A stretch of DNA of 64,000 nucleotides, from contig NZ_JAVFWN010000003.1 of the NCBI RefSeq assembly GCF_030929495.1, forward strand, positions 248,001-312,000. The letters run 5' to 3'. This DNA comes from Nocardioides sp. LHD-245 (GTDB lineage Bacteria > Actinomycetota > Actinomycetes > Propionibacteriales > Nocardioidaceae). A program made the position numbers and the translations under genes. The notes under the pieces were generated by a model. That model saw only the letters and a list, made by a program, of their open reading frames with translations, did not search any database and was not told the origin of the DNA. Below, in pieces: positions 8,918-17,958 of this stretch; position 1 is the first letter of the stretch, and each line of letters opens with the position of its first letter.

Positions 8918-10411
8918 TCAGCCGACGATGCGCCCGCCGCTGGCGAGCCACCACGCCGCCGCCTCCCGTACGGCGGCGGGCAGGTGCGCCGCGGAGGCCA
9001 GCGCGGCCAGCTCCGGCTGCTGGGCCATCCCGGCGGCGAACATCGCCTCGTACCCGATCTGGTCGTCGCGTGCCACGAGCCCGTGGAGCAGGTCGCTCGC
9101 CAGCGGGACACCGGCGAAGCCGCAGATGCTCAGGCCCGCCCCGCGTAGGACCGGGTCGTCGGAGGCCAGCCACGGCGCGGGATCGGCCGTGTCGAACGGG
9201 ATCATCAGGTTGGCGAACGCGAAGGCGGCGCCGTGCCGGGTGACCTCGTCCGGGCCCTCCAGGGCGGAGCGGCAGACCAGCGCGCGGACGTCGTCGGCGA
9301 ACGGTGAGGCGACCAGCAGGAACGACGACGTCGTCACGTGGGTGGCGCGGAAGTCGTAGAGCACCTCGAAGAGCAGCCGGGCGAGCATCGCCTCCCCGGC
9401 GCTGGTCTCCGCGATCTCGGCGGCCAGCGCCGCGGCATAGGTGAAGTGACGGTTGCGGCGGGTCCGGGTCCAGGCGGCGGCCCGCCGCGGCTCGACCAGC
9501 TCCGCGGCGAGGAGGCCGCGGACCGCCGTACGGAACTCGGGTGGGCAGCAGGCCAGGGTGGCGCTGAGGATCGGCTGTCGCAGGGGGTCGCCGACCGCCG
9601 CGTCGCACGCGGCGGCGAAGACGGGCACAAGGGGTGGCCAGTCGGCCCGACGCAGGCCGCCGACGCTGCGCATGTTCTGGATGCCCAGGCACGCGGCGCG
9701 TGCTATCACCCACGACTCGTGGGTGAGCAGCTCGCCGCACCAGGCGACGAGGTCGGGGGTCGGATACTCCGTCACGGCGCTCATCAGATCGGCCGGGCGC
9801 TGCATGCCGGGTTGCTCGACGGCCGCCCGGACGACCTCGGCGACCAGGTCGGCGTACGGGCTGCAGCGCAGCTTGCTCAGCGCCTCGTAGCGCAGCTGAT
9901 AGCCGCGACCGGCCGAGCGGCCCACCTCGTCGACGAGACGGGCGAGGAGGGGGCGGATGGTGTGCGCGTCGGTGCCGAAGGGGGTGCGGACGTGGTACTC
10001 GGCGAACCGCAGCCAGTCGTGGGCGCTCGGCCCGTCGGACCGGACGGCGTCGACGGCGGCGGTGAAGCCGGCCAGCGTCGGATCCGGGGCGTACGGCTCG
10101 GTGTCGGCCGGGGCATAGGAGAAGGTCCGGCAGAGCACGTCGATGGGGGCGCGCAGCTGCCCGTGGGGCAGGCCGAGCGCCCGCTCGTACGCCGCGACCA
10201 CGGTGCCGCTGCGCCGGCCCGTGGTCTCGACGCGGGACAGCGTCGCCGGCGAGAGCCGGGTGCCGTCGCCGGCGCGCCCCGCGAGCTCGCGCAGCGGCAC
10301 TCCCGCCATCACCCGGCTGATGCGCAGCAGCCACCCGATCCGCGCCGCGATGTCGATCCTCGCCCCGGCGAGAGGGGTGGGGTCGTCGATCTCATCCGTG
10401 CGCCGAGCCAC
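8918..10411 (-). CDS. XRE-type helix-turn-helix transcriptional regulator with large helical C-terminal domain
   Basis: A 497-residue regulator with the start placed at GTG 10411 (VARRTDEIDD). An in-frame extension upstream is Arg/Pro-rich and unlike protein. Residues about 18-75 form a Cro/C1-type helix-turn-helix (IGWLLRISRVMAGVPLREL, then LSPATLSRVETTGRR). The remaining 400 residues are Ala/Leu-rich and helical, resembling HEAT or TPR-like repeats, and give no enzymatic motif. This layout, a small HTH with a large repeat sensor domain, is common among actinobacterial regulators of unknown ligand. A perfect 14-bp inverted repeat sits 41 bp upstream, which suggests autoregulation. No metabolic partner gene is adjacent. 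Confidence 0.7.
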   Translation of the reverse strand: MARRTDEIDDPTPLAGARIDIAARIGWLLRISRVMAGVPLRELAGRAGDGTRLSPATLSRVETTGRRSGTVVAAYERALGLPHGQLRAPIDVLCRTFSYAPADTEPYAPDPTLAGFTAAVDAVRSDGPSAHDWLRFAEYHVRTPFGTDAHTIRPLLARLVDEVGRSAGRGYQLRYEALSKLRCSPYADLVAEVVRAAVEQPGMQRPADLMSAVTEYPTPDLVAWCGELLTHESWVIARAACLGIQNMRSVGGLRRADWPPLVPVFAAACDAAVGDPLRQPILSATLACCPPEFRTAVRGLLAAELVEPRRAAAWTRTRRNRHFTYAAALAAEIAETSAGEAMLARLLFEVLYDFRATHVTTSSFLLVASPFADDVRALVCRSALEGPDEVTRHGAAFAFANLMIPFDTADPAPWLASDDPVLRGAGLSICGFAGVPLASDLLHGLVARDDQIGYEAMFAAGMAQQPELAALASAAHLPAAVREAAAWWLASGGRIVG

Positions 10412-10452
10412 CCGGTCATGCTGGCACCGTCGGCGGGGCTCGGCGGTGGAAA

Positions 10453-10490
10453 CGGATTGTTTCGCCCGGGGCCCGAGGCGAAACAATCCG
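10453..10490. promoter_or_regulatory. Perfect 14-bp inverted repeat, candidate operator of the XRE regulator
   Basis: CGGATTGTTTCGCC at 10453-10466 is repeated in exact reverse complement at 10477-10490, with 10 bases between. It lies in the 365-bp divergent gap (10412-10776) between the XRE regulator and the Calx-beta gene, 41 bp from the regulator's start. The AT-rich arm stands out in this GC-rich sequence. The rest of this gap (10491-10764) is GC-rich and shows nothing else I can name. Confidence 0.55.
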
Positions 10491-10764
10491 CGGCCGGCTG
10501 TGGCGGCGTGCGACCGTCGTCCGAGCGCGGTCGGCCCTGGCGCCGGCGCGATGTGGGGTCGCGTCCTGCTCCGGGGACGAGGAGTGCGGCCCGGGTCGAC
10601 CGCGACGACCCATGGTCGGTGGACGGGCCCGAGGCCTGTCCACCCACCACGTCCACTCTCGGGTCGGCTCGGCCCCGCCCGACGCTGCGGGGAGCTGCCG
10701 CTGGGCCCGTCCCGATGACTGTCGGGCCCGCGGCCAACGGCCCTCAGGATCGCGTCGGCGCTGG

Positions 10765-10770
10765 TAGATT
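10765..10770 (+). promoter_or_regulatory. -10 box of a leaderless promoter
   Basis: TAGATT ends 6 bases before the ATG at 10777 and no Shine-Dalgarno sequence is present, so transcription probably begins at or next to the start codon. No convincing -35 box is seen. Confidence 0.45.
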
Positions 10771-10776
10771 CCGGCC

Positions 10777-11520
10777 ATGAGGCGCGGGGTGTCGCTGCTG
10801 GGATCGGTCGCCACGTCGATCGTCCTCGGTGCCGCGCTGCTGTCCTCCGGGCAGCAGGCAGGCGCGACACCCTCCCGGCCGGGTCCGCTCAAGGTGTCGG
10901 TCGCGGACGCCTCCGCGACGGAGGTCGATGCCGGCACGAGCGCCCTCCGCTTCCGGATCAGGCTGTCGGCCAAGCCGCGTCAGCCGGTGCGGGTCGCCTA
11001 TCGGACCCAGCCGGGGTCGGCCAGCGCGGCGGAGGACTTCGTCGCCACGACGGGGACCGTGCGGCTGACGCCGCGGCGGCCGTCCCGCGTGGTCACGATC
11101 GAGGTCGTCGGGGATGACCGGAGTGAGGGTCCCGAGCAGATGTACCTGAGCCTGGCGCGCGTGCGCGGGCCGGCTCAGCTGGGGGACGCGCTCGGCACCG
11201 GGCAGATCGCGGACGACGATCCTGTGGTGACCCCGGACGCCGGCCCGGCCTCCCTGACCGTCCTCACCTTCGGGAGTCCGGCCGGCTACGGACTGGTCAG
11301 GATCATGCCGGGGAACCTGGTCTGCAACAACGGCACGCGCAGGCCCTGCGTCTTCACCTTCGCGGCGGGCACGGAGGTGACGTTGACGGCCGATCCGAAC
11401 AACACCGAGACCACCTTCACGGGCTGGTCCGGCGCCTGCCTGCCCGCTGGGACGAACCCGGTGTGCCGACTGACCGTGCGTGGCAGCATGGGCGCGATCG
11501 GGGGCTTCGCCGGGGAATAG
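10777..11520 (+). CDS. Secreted Calx-beta domain protein
   Basis: A 247-residue exported protein. The signal peptide covers about residues 1-30 ([18 protein letters not shown], ending AGA-T). Residues about 38-145 match a Calx-beta domain: acidic strands, [24 protein letters not shown], and the closing [14 protein letters not shown] and [10 protein letters not shown] motifs that bind calcium in this fold. Residues about 160-247 form a second small beta domain with four cysteines ([19 protein letters not shown]) and a [10 protein letters not shown] block like bacterial repeat/InlB B-type modules. There is no cell-wall anchor. It is probably an extracellular adhesion or binding protein of unknown ligand. 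It is monocistronic and faces a divergent regulator upstream. Confidence 0.75.
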   Translation: MRRGVSLLGSVATSIVLGAALLSSGQQAGATPSRPGPLKVSVADASATEVDAGTSALRFRIRLSAKPRQPVRVAYRTQPGSASAAEDFVATTGTVRLTPRRPSRVVTIEVVGDDRSEGPEQMYLSLARVRGPAQLGDALGTGQIADDDPVVTPDAGPASLTVLTFGSPAGYGLVRIMPGNLVCNNGTRRPCVFTFAAGTEVTLTADPNNTETTFTGWSGACLPAGTNPVCRLTVRGSMGAIGGFAGE

Positions 11521-11562
11521 CGGGTCGCGAGCCGCCCGCGCCGTCGGCGCCGCCCGGGTTTC

Positions 11563-11596
11563 GTTCCACCACAAAGTTGAGTGGAACAGACTAAGC
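11563..11596 (+). promoter_or_regulatory. HAIR-like HspR operator and overlapping inverted repeat upstream of clpB
   Basis: GTTGAGT-N7-ACTAAGC at 11576-11596 matches the HspR operator HAIR (CTTGAGT-N7-ACTCAAG) at 6 of 7 and 4 of 7 positions with exact spacing. Overlapping it, GTTCCAC at 11563-11569 and GTGGAAC at 11581-11587 form a perfect 7-bp inverted repeat. Both lie 60-90 bp before the clpB start, where a promoter is expected. HspR control of clpB is established in Streptomyces and Mycobacterium. Its use here is inferred. Confidence 0.6.
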
Positions 11597-11655
11597 TTTC
11601 CTGACGTTGGCGTAGTAACTCGTACCTCCCCCACGACACAGGAGAGACTCTGCAC

Positions 11656-14265
11656 ATGAGCCAATTCGGGGCCGACAAGTTCACCACGCGCAGCCGCGAG
11701 GCGATCGAGGCCGCCCAGCTCGCCGCGACCACGGCGGGCAACACCAGCGTCGAGCCGATCCACCTGCTCGTCGCCCTGCTGCTGCAGGAGGACGGGACCG
11801 CCGCCCACCTCGTCGCCAAGGCGGGCGTCGACGTCTCCTCGCTGGTCCATGCCTCGTCGACCGCCCGTGACAGCCTTCCCCGTGCCAGCGGCGCCACGGT
11901 CCAGCAGCCGGCCGGGTCGGCCGCGCTGACCCGGGTCCTCGCCTCCGCGCTCGACCTCGCCCGGTCCATGACCGACGAGTACGTCGCCACCGAGCACCTG
12001 CTCATCGGCCTCGCGACCGTCGAGTCGACCGCCCAGAAGGTGCTGGCCGACGCGGGCCTGTCGACCGACGTCCTGCGCGAGTCGCTCGCGGCGGTCCGCG
12101 GCAACCGCCGGGTCACCTCGCAGGACGCGGAGGCGACGTACGAGGCGCTGGAGAAGTACTCCGTCGACCTCACCACCGCGGCCGAGGAGGGCAAGCTCGA
12201 CCCGGTGATCGGGCGGGACCAGGAGATCCGCCGGGTCATCCAGGTGCTGTCGCGCCGGACCAAGAACAACCCGGTCCTCATCGGCGAGCCCGGCGTCGGC
12301 AAGACCGCCGTCGTGGAGGGTCTGGCCCAGCGCGTGGTCGCCGGCGACGTCCCCGACTCGCTCAAGGGCAGGCGGGTCCTCTCGCTCGACCTGATGGGCA
12401 TGGTCGCGGGAGCGAAGTACCGCGGCGAGTTCGAGGAGCGGCTCAAGGCCGTCCTCGACGAGATCAAGCAGTCCGAGGGCCGGGTCATCACGTTCATCGA
12501 CGAGCTGCACACCGTCGTCGGCGCGGGTGCCGGCGGCGACTCGCAGATGGACGCGGGCAACATGCTCAAGCCGATGCTCGCGCGCGGTGAGCTGCACATG
12601 ATCGGTGCCACCACCCTCGACGAGTACCGCGAGTCGATCGAGAAGGACCCCGCCCTGGAGCGCCGGTTCCAGCAGGTCTTCGTCGGGGAGCCGTCCGTCG
12701 AGGACACCATCCAGATCCTGCGCGGCATCCAGGAGAAGTACGAGGCGCACCACGGGGTGCGGATCACCGACGCCGCCCTGGTGGCGGCCGCGACGCTGTC
12801 CGACCGCTACATCACCGGTCGTCAGCTCCCCGACAAGGCGATCGACCTCGTCGACGAGGCGGCGTCCCGCCTGCGGATGGAGATCGAGTCCTCCCCGGAG
12901 GAGATCGACCAGCTCCGTCGTCAGGTCGACCGGCTGAAGATGGAGGAGTTCGCGCTCGCCAAGGACGTGTCATCGGCGGGGGACGACGCCTCCCGCGACC
13001 GGCTGGAGGTGCTGCGTGCCGACCTCGCCGACAAGGAGGAGGAGCTGCGCGGCCTGGAGATCCGCTGGGAGCGGGAGAAGTCGGAGCTCGAGGGCGAGGG
13101 CGCGCTGCGCCGGCAGCTCGACCAGCTCCGGAGCGATGCCGAGCGGCTGCAGCGCGAGGGTGACCTCGGCGGCGCCAGCGCGATCCTCTACGGCCAGATC
13201 CCCGCGCTGGAGCAGCAGATCAAGGCGGTCGAGGCCGCCGAGGACGCCGTCCTCCCGGGCGAGAAGCTGGTGGGCGAGGAGGTCGGCGCGACCCAGATCG
13301 CGGAGGTCGTCGAGGCCTGGACCGGCATCCCCACCGGCCGGCTGCTGCAGGGCGAGACCGCCAAGCTGCTCGACATGGAGCTCGCCATCGGCGCGCGGCT
13401 GATCGGGCAGGCCGATGCGGTGCGCGCGGTCAGCGACGCCGTACGCCGGGCTCGGGCCGGGATCTCCGACCCCAACCGGCCCACCGGGTCCTTCCTCTTC
13501 CTCGGTCCCACCGGCGTCGGCAAGACCGAGCTCGCCAAGTCACTGGCGGACTTCCTCTTCGACGACGACCGCGCGATCGTGCGCATCGACATGAGCGAGT
13601 ACGCCGAGAAGCACTCGGTGGCCCGGCTCGTCGGTGCCCCTCCGGGCTACGTCGGCTACGACCAGGGCGGCCAGCTCACCGAGGCGGTGCGACGGCGCCC
13701 GTACTCCGTCGTGCTGCTCGACGAGGTCGAGAAGGCGCACCCCGAGGTGTTCGACGTGCTGCTGCAGGTGCTCGACGACGGACGCCTCACCGACGGCCAG
13801 GGCCGCACGGTCGACTTCCGCAACACGATCCTGATCCTCACCTCCAACCTGGGCTCGCAGTTCCTCGTCGACCCGGACATGGACCCGGTCGCGCAGAAGC
13901 AGGCCGTGATGGGTGTGGTGCGGCAGGCATTCAAGCCGGAGTTCCTCAACCGCCTCGACGAGATCGTCACCTTCGACGCGCTCTCGCGCGACGACCTCGC
14001 GCGGATCGTCGAGCTGCAGCTGCGGCTCCTCGAGGCGCGGCTCGCCGCGCGACGGATCACGCTGAGCGTCACCCCCGAGGCGCGGCGCTGGCTGGCCGAC
14101 GTCGGCTACGACCCGGCGTACGGCGCCCGTCCGCTGCGCCGGCTCGTCCAGACCGCCATCGGCGATGCGCTCGCGCGGTTGCTGATCGGCGGCGAGGTCA
14201 CCGACGGCGGGTCCGTCAGTGTCGACCGGGGCGAGGACGGGCTGGTGCTCACCACCGGCGGCTGA
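11656..14265 (+). CDS. clpB: ATP-dependent disaggregase ClpB
   Basis: An 869-residue cytoplasmic Hsp100 chaperone that, with DnaK, pulls proteins out of aggregates. It has the N-domain (about 1-150, [14 protein letters not shown]), AAA1 with Walker A GEPGVGKT at 210-217 and Walker B FIDELH, a full coiled-coil middle domain (about 410-525, rich in Glu, Leu and Arg), and AAA2 with Walker A GPTGVGKT near 617-624. The long middle domain separates it from ClpC and ClpA. Length matches the family. AGGAG lies 11 bases before the ATG. Upstream is a HAIR-like operator and downstream a strong hairpin, so it is transcribed alone under heat-shock control by HspR, whose gene is at the left edge. Confidence 0.97.
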   Translation: MSQFGADKFTTRSREAIEAAQLAATTAGNTSVEPIHLLVALLLQEDGTAAHLVAKAGVDVSSLVHASSTARDSLPRASGATVQQPAGSAALTRVLASALDLARSMTDEYVATEHLLIGLATVESTAQKVLADAGLSTDVLRESLAAVRGNRRVTSQDAEATYEALEKYSVDLTTAAEEGKLDPVIGRDQEIRRVIQVLSRRTKNNPVLIGEPGVGKTAVVEGLAQRVVAGDVPDSLKGRRVLSLDLMGMVAGAKYRGEFEERLKAVLDEIKQSEGRVITFIDELHTVVGAGAGGDSQMDAGNMLKPMLARGELHMIGATTLDEYRESIEKDPALERRFQQVFVGEPSVEDTIQILRGIQEKYEAHHGVRITDAALVAAATLSDRYITGRQLPDKAIDLVDEAASRLRMEIESSPEEIDQLRRQVDRLKMEEFALAKDVSSAGDDASRDRLEVLRADLADKEEELRGLEIRWEREKSELEGEGALRRQLDQLRSDAERLQREGDLGGASAILYGQIPALEQQIKAVEAAEDAVLPGEKLVGEEVGATQIAEVVEAWTGIPTGRLLQGETAKLLDMELAIGARLIGQADAVRAVSDAVRRARAGISDPNRPTGSFLFLGPTGVGKTELAKSLADFLFDDDRAIVRIDMSEYAEKHSVARLVGAPPGYVGYDQGGQLTEAVRRRPYSVVLLDEVEKAHPEVFDVLLQVLDDGRLTDGQGRTVDFRNTILILTSNLGSQFLVDPDMDPVAQKQAVMGVVRQAFKPEFLNRLDEIVTFDALSRDDLARIVELQLRLLEARLAARRITLSVTPEARRWLADVGYDPAYGARPLRRLVQTAIGDALARLLIGGEVTDGGSVSVDRGEDGLVLTTGG

Positions 14266-14283
14266 CGGCGGGTGGCCACGGAG

Positions 14284-14319
14284 GCGCGGGAATCGCCGCT
14301 GAAGCGGCGATTCCCGCGC
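14284..14319 (+). terminator. Terminator hairpin after clpB
   Basis: Two perfect 17-bp arms (GCGCGGGAATCGCCGCT and its reverse complement) are separated by only 2 bases, 18 bp past the clpB stop. The T tract after it is poor (TTCTCGGCC), as usual in high-GC actinobacteria. It is the strongest hairpin in the window. Confidence 0.75.
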
Positions 14320-14400
14320 TTCTCGGCCTTTGCGACGGTCGACAAGCGCAAGAACCGGCCGAGAGGTACGCCGTGTGGGGCGGTCTGATGGAATGGACCC

Positions 14401-15480
14401 ATGAGCGACGAGCAGCCCCGTCCGGGACAGGCGACGCTGGCCGGCGCCCTCATCATCGGGGGCTCGGTGTTCGTCGTCCTCGCCGCCTGGCAGCGGGTCT
14501 CCACCCTCCACACCCTGGAGGTGCAGGAGGAGCTCCAGCGGATCCTGACCGAGCCGATGACCGGCGACCTCGGCCTCAGCGTCGACGCGCTGGCGACGCT
14601 GATCCGGGTCCTGTGCCTGATCGGCGCGGGCGCCGCGACGGCCTCCACGATCCTCGGCATCCAGGTGTTCAAGCGCTCGGCGAGCGCGCGGATCGCGCTG
14701 ACCGCGCTCTCGCCGCTGCTGTTCGTCGGCGGCCTCGCCACGGCCGGCTTCCTCGCGCCCATGGTGCTGGCCGGCATCGCGCTGCTCTGGCTGCAGCCCA
14801 CCCGCGACTGGTACGCCGGCCGCCCGTGGATCCAGCGCTACGAGGAGCGCCGCGCCGCCCGGCTCGCGGGGGTGCGCCCGCCGAGCACGCCGCAGCAGCC
14901 GGCCGCGCCGCCGGCCGACCCGCCCACCACCCCGGCGGCGTCCGGGTGGCCCGCGCCGCCGGCCCCCACCGCGCCGCAGCCCGGCGCCCCGGTCCTGGCG
15001 GCCCCGGCGCCGCTGCCACCGGGCGGCCACCGCGCCGTCCGTCGCGGCGTGCGTCCCCGGGCGCTGGTCGCGGCCTGCTCGCTCACCTGGCTGACTGCGG
15101 GCCTCGTGGTGGTCGTGCTGGCGGTCCTCGCGGCGGTCCTGCCCTCGCAGAGCGAGGAGCTGTACGCCGAGATGCAGCGTCAGCAGCCGCAGATGCTTGA
15201 GGAGTCCCAGCTCGGCGAGCAGGACCTGGTCGCGATCCTCTACGTCCTCATCGCCGGGCTGGTCGTATGGACCCTCGCGGCGGCCGCGCTCGCCGGGCTG
15301 GCCCTCGTCGGCCAGAACTGGGCGCGGATCGCCCTCGCCGTCTCGGCCGCCACCGCTACCCTGCTCTCGCTCGCGCTGGCCCTCAGCGCCTGGCCGCTGG
15401 TCATGCTGGTCGCCGCCATGGCCGGCACGGTCTGGCTGCTGGTGCGGCCCGAGGTCGGGCGCTGGTACGCCGGACGCTGA
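14401..15480 (+). CDS. Predicted multi-pass membrane protein with proline-rich linker
   Basis: A 359-residue protein I do not recognise. The first part has about three or four membrane segments (about 15-33, 62-82 and 93-122, for example LIGAGAATASTILGI and LLFVGGLATAGFLAPMVLAGIALLWL). Residues 140-205 are a Pro/Ala-rich linker (PSTPQQPAAPPADPP). The second half has a further set of segments (about 220-245, 283-306 and 312-355). The segments RPTRDWYAGRPW-like (about 135) and VGRWYAGR at the very end recur, so the protein looks like a tandem duplication of a membrane unit joined by the linker. No enzymatic motif is visible. It stands alone between the clpB terminator and the convergent aminotransferase. 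Confidence 0.65.
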   Translation: MSDEQPRPGQATLAGALIIGGSVFVVLAAWQRVSTLHTLEVQEELQRILTEPMTGDLGLSVDALATLIRVLCLIGAGAATASTILGIQVFKRSASARIALTALSPLLFVGGLATAGFLAPMVLAGIALLWLQPTRDWYAGRPWIQRYEERRAARLAGVRPPSTPQQPAAPPADPPTTPAASGWPAPPAPTAPQPGAPVLAAPAPLPPGGHRAVRRGVRPRALVAACSLTWLTAGLVVVVLAVLAAVLPSQSEELYAEMQRQQPQMLEESQLGEQDLVAILYVLIAGLVVWTLAAAALAGLALVGQNWARIALAVSAATATLLSLALALSAWPLVMLVAAMAGTVWLLVRPEVGRWYAGR

Positions 15481-15523
15481 GCCCGGGCCCACGGGCGGTC
15501 AGCGCCCCGGGCCGACGCCCGGG

Positions 15524-16699
15524 TCAGCGGGTCAGGTCGGCCGCCGCGAGGCGGCGTACCGCATCGGCGACGACCTCGGGGCGCTTGCAGAACGCCCAGC
15601 GGACCAGGTGGCGTCCGCTGCCCGGCGCGTCCGGGGCGTCGTAGAACACCTCCGAGGGAATCGCCACGACGCCGGCCCGCTCGGGCAGGGCGCGGCAGAA
15701 GTCGCCGCCGCTGGCCCAGCCCAGCTCGCCCACGTCGGTGGTGGCGAAGTAGGTGCCTTCCGGGACATGGGTGCTCAGGCCGGCGGCGCGCAGCCCGGTG
15801 ACGAGCTGGTCGCGCCGCTCCTGGAGGTCGTGGGCCAGAGCCGTCGGGAAGGCGTCGCCGGCGTCGAGAGCCGCGGCCACGGCGGGCTGCAGGGGAGCGC
15901 CGGAGGTGAAGGTGAGCCACTGCTTGGCGGCTGTCACGGCCGCGACGAGCTCCGCCGGCCCGGTCGCCCAGCCGATCTTCCAGCCGGTGACCGACCAGGA
16001 CTTCCCGGCGCTGGACAGGGTCAGCGTCCGCTCCGCCATGCCGGGCAGCGTGGAGATCGGCACGTGCCGGTGGTCGTCGAAGGTGAGGTGCTCGTAGACC
16101 TCGTCGGTCACCACGATCAGGTCGTGCTCGATCGCCACCCGGGCCACGGCGGCCAGCTCACCGGCGTCGAGCACCCGCCCGGTCGGGTTGTGCGGGGTGT
16201 TGAGCAGGATCAGCCTGGTCCGCGCGGACACCGCCGCCTCGAGCTCGGCCGGGTCGAGGCGGAAGTCCGGCGCGCGCAGGGTCACCGGGCGTCGTACGCC
16301 GCCGGCGAACTCGATCATCGCCGGGTAGGAGTCGTAGTACGGCTCGAGCACGACGACCTCGTCGCCCGGGTCGACGAGTCCGAGCAGGGCCCCGGCGATC
16401 GCCTCGGTGCAGCCGGTCGTGACCACGACCTCCCGGTCGGGGTCGAGCTCGATGCCGTAGTGCCGCCGCTGGTGCCGGGCGATCGCCCCGCGCAGCGCCG
16501 GGACACCGATGCCGGGGGCGTACTGGTTCGCCCCTTCGCGCAGCGCGGCGACGGCCGCGTCGATCAGCTCGGGCGGACCGTCGGTGTCGGGGAAGCCCTG
16601 GCCGAGGTTGACGGCGCCGGTCCGGGCGGCGAGGGCGGACATCTCGGCGAAGATGGTCGCGCCCATCCCGGTGATGCGCTGGGCGGCAGGGTGGTGCAC
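15524..16699 (-). CDS. Class I/II PLP-dependent aminotransferase (DapC / methionine aminotransferase-like)
   Basis: A 391-residue fold-type I aminotransferase. The start is GTG 16699 (VHHPAAQRITGMGATIF), where family similarity begins. Motifs: NLGQGFPD near the start, ANQYAPGIGVPALR, LNTPHNPTGRV, VVTDEVYEHL, and SSAGKSWSVTGWKIGW with the PLP-binding lysine at 233. This set is found in the actinobacterial group often annotated as N-succinyldiaminopimelate aminotransferase (DapC) or as methionine or kynurenine aminotransferase. Substrate cannot be fixed from sequence. It is divergent from pyrE, and the 184-bp gap between them (16700-16883) shows only the pyrE -10 box clearly. Confidence 0.85.
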   Translation of the reverse strand: MHHPAAQRITGMGATIFAEMSALAARTGAVNLGQGFPDTDGPPELIDAAVAALREGANQYAPGIGVPALRGAIARHQRRHYGIELDPDREVVVTTGCTEAIAGALLGLVDPGDEVVVLEPYYDSYPAMIEFAGGVRRPVTLRAPDFRLDPAELEAAVSARTRLILLNTPHNPTGRVLDAGELAAVARVAIEHDLIVVTDEVYEHLTFDDHRHVPISTLPGMAERTLTLSSAGKSWSVTGWKIGWATGPAELVAAVTAAKQWLTFTSGAPLQPAVAAALDAGDAFPTALAHDLQERRDQLVTGLRAAGLSTHVPEGTYFATTDVGELGWASGGDFCRALPERAGVVAIPSEVFYDAPDAPGSGRHLVRWAFCKRPEVVADAVRRLAAADLTR

Positions 16700-16870
16700 G
16701 AGACCCGACCCTACTGCGAGAAGATCTCCCGGAGGTCGAGCTCGACCTCGTCGTGTCCCGGCACGGAGATCGTCGGTGCTCCTTCCATGATGACCCGAGA
16801 CCGGGAGGGCGCCGAGCATGGCTGCGGGGCCTTCCGTCTGCCCGCGTCCTCCACCGGTCCCGCCAGGGCA

Positions 16871-16876
16871 TAGCCT
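16871..16876 (+). promoter_or_regulatory. -10 box of a leaderless promoter (pyrE)
   Basis: TAGCCT ends 7 bases before the GTG at 16884 and no Shine-Dalgarno sequence lies between, so the pyrE transcript probably starts at or beside its start codon. The -35 region is not recognisable. Confidence 0.4.
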
Positions 16877-16883
16877 CGGGACC

Positions 16884-17432
16884 GTGACGACCACCGACAC
16901 CGACCTCGCCGCCGACATCGACGCCACCTGCCGCCTCACGGGTGAGTTCGTGCTCCGGTCCGGCCAGGTGAGCAACGAGTACTTCGACAAGTACCTCTTC
17001 GAGGCCGACCCGCTGCTGCTCGCCCGGGTCGCGCGCGAGGTCGCGCAGCTGCTGCCGGGCGACGCCGAGGTGCTCGGCGGCCTGGAGATGGGCGGCATCC
17101 CGATCGCCACCGCGGTGAGCCAGCTCGTCGGCCTGCCGGTGGTGTTCGTCCGCAAGAGGGCCAAGGAGTACGGCACCGCCAAGCTGGCCGAGGGGCCGTC
17201 GTACGACGGTCGCAAGGTGGTGCTGATCGAGGACGTGATCACCACCGGCGGCGCGGTCCGCGACGCGACGAGCGCGCTGCGCGCGGGCGGTGCCGTGGTC
17301 GAGACCGTGGTCTGCGCGATCGACCGCAGCCCGGCCGGGGAGAACCCGCTCGCCGACGTCGACCTCGAGGTACGCGCGGTGCTGACCAAGGCGGAGCTGG
17401 ACCGGGCCCGGCCCGCCGCCGGCCAGGCCTGA
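16884..17432 (+). CDS. pyrE: Orotate phosphoribosyltransferase
   Basis: A 182-residue enzyme joining orotate and PRPP to form orotidine 5'-phosphate in pyrimidine synthesis. GTG 16884 gives the usual family length. Diagnostic stretches are the substrate loop RKRAKEYGTAKLAEG and the PRPP-binding motif VVLIEDVITTGGA near residues 112-125. FVLRSGQVSNEYFDKYLFEADP at the N-terminus is typical of OPRTase and not of other phosphoribosyltransferases. It stands apart from other pyrimidine genes and is followed by a convergent VOC gene 24 bp away. Confidence 0.93.
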   Translation: MTTTDTDLAADIDATCRLTGEFVLRSGQVSNEYFDKYLFEADPLLLARVAREVAQLLPGDAEVLGGLEMGGIPIATAVSQLVGLPVVFVRKRAKEYGTAKLAEGPSYDGRKVVLIEDVITTGGAVRDATSALRAGGAVVETVVCAIDRSPAGENPLADVDLEVRAVLTKAELDRARPAAGQA

Positions 17433-17456
17433 TCCGCCCGACCCTGCCGGAGGGGC

Positions 17457-17897
17457 TCAGCCCTCGCTGGGCGCGCCGGCGATGTTGACCAGCCAGTCGA
17501 CGCCGTACTTGTCCTGCAGCATGCCGAAGCTGTCGCCCCACGGCGCCTGCTCGAGCGGCTGGTGGACGGTGGCGCCGTCGGACAGGCCCTGCCACCAGGC
17601 GCGGAGGGTGTCTCCGTCCTCGGCGGGGCCGCTGATGCTGACCTGCTGGGTCTGCGGCTCGCCCGGGACGTGCGTCGGGTGGTCGGCGCCCATGAGGAGC
17701 ACCGAGTCGGACACCGACAGGGCCGCGTGCATGACCCAGTCGACCTCGCCGTCCCTCTCGGCGACCTCCTGCGCGGTGCCGCCCATGTCGGCGAAGGTCA
17801 TCACGGTGAGCTCGCCGCCGAGGACGGACTGGTAGAACTCCATCGCCTCGCGGGCCTGGCCGCGCCAGTTGATGTAGGGGTTGAGGTTGATGCTCAT
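17457..17897 (-). CDS. VOC superfamily (PhnB/glyoxalase-like) protein
   Basis: A 146-residue protein of the vicinal-oxygen-chelate fold, close to the PhnB-like group (MSINLNPYINWRGQAREAMEFYQSVLGG at the start and DKYGVDWLVNI at the end). GGGAG lies before the ATG. Family members are small beta-alpha-beta dimers whose substrates are mostly unknown, and PhnB itself has no established activity. The usual metal-binding His/Glu pattern is not clearly complete. The gene starts 61 bp after the stop of dedA on the same strand and may be cotranscribed with it. Confidence 0.8.
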   Translation of the reverse strand: MSINLNPYINWRGQAREAMEFYQSVLGGELTVMTFADMGGTAQEVAERDGEVDWVMHAALSVSDSVLLMGADHPTHVPGEPQTQQVSISGPAEDGDTLRAWWQGLSDGATVHQPLEQAPWGDSFGMLQDKYGVDWLVNIAGAPSEG

Positions 17898-17958
17898 CGC
17901 TGCTCCCGGTGTCTGGTGGTGGACTCGATGCCGGGAAGACTGCCACCTCGAGATGAAC

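Noticed and set aside
10744..12753. 669-residue minus-strand frame opposite the Calx-beta gene and clpB
   Set aside because: Covers two well-supported plus-strand genes and their promoter; composition typical of an antisense frame.
16711..16788. 25-codon minus-strand frame (MEGAPTISVPGHDEVELDL...) ending 11 bp before the aminotransferase start
   Set aside because: No ribosome site and no known leader-peptide pattern; too short to support without data, though its position is leader-like.
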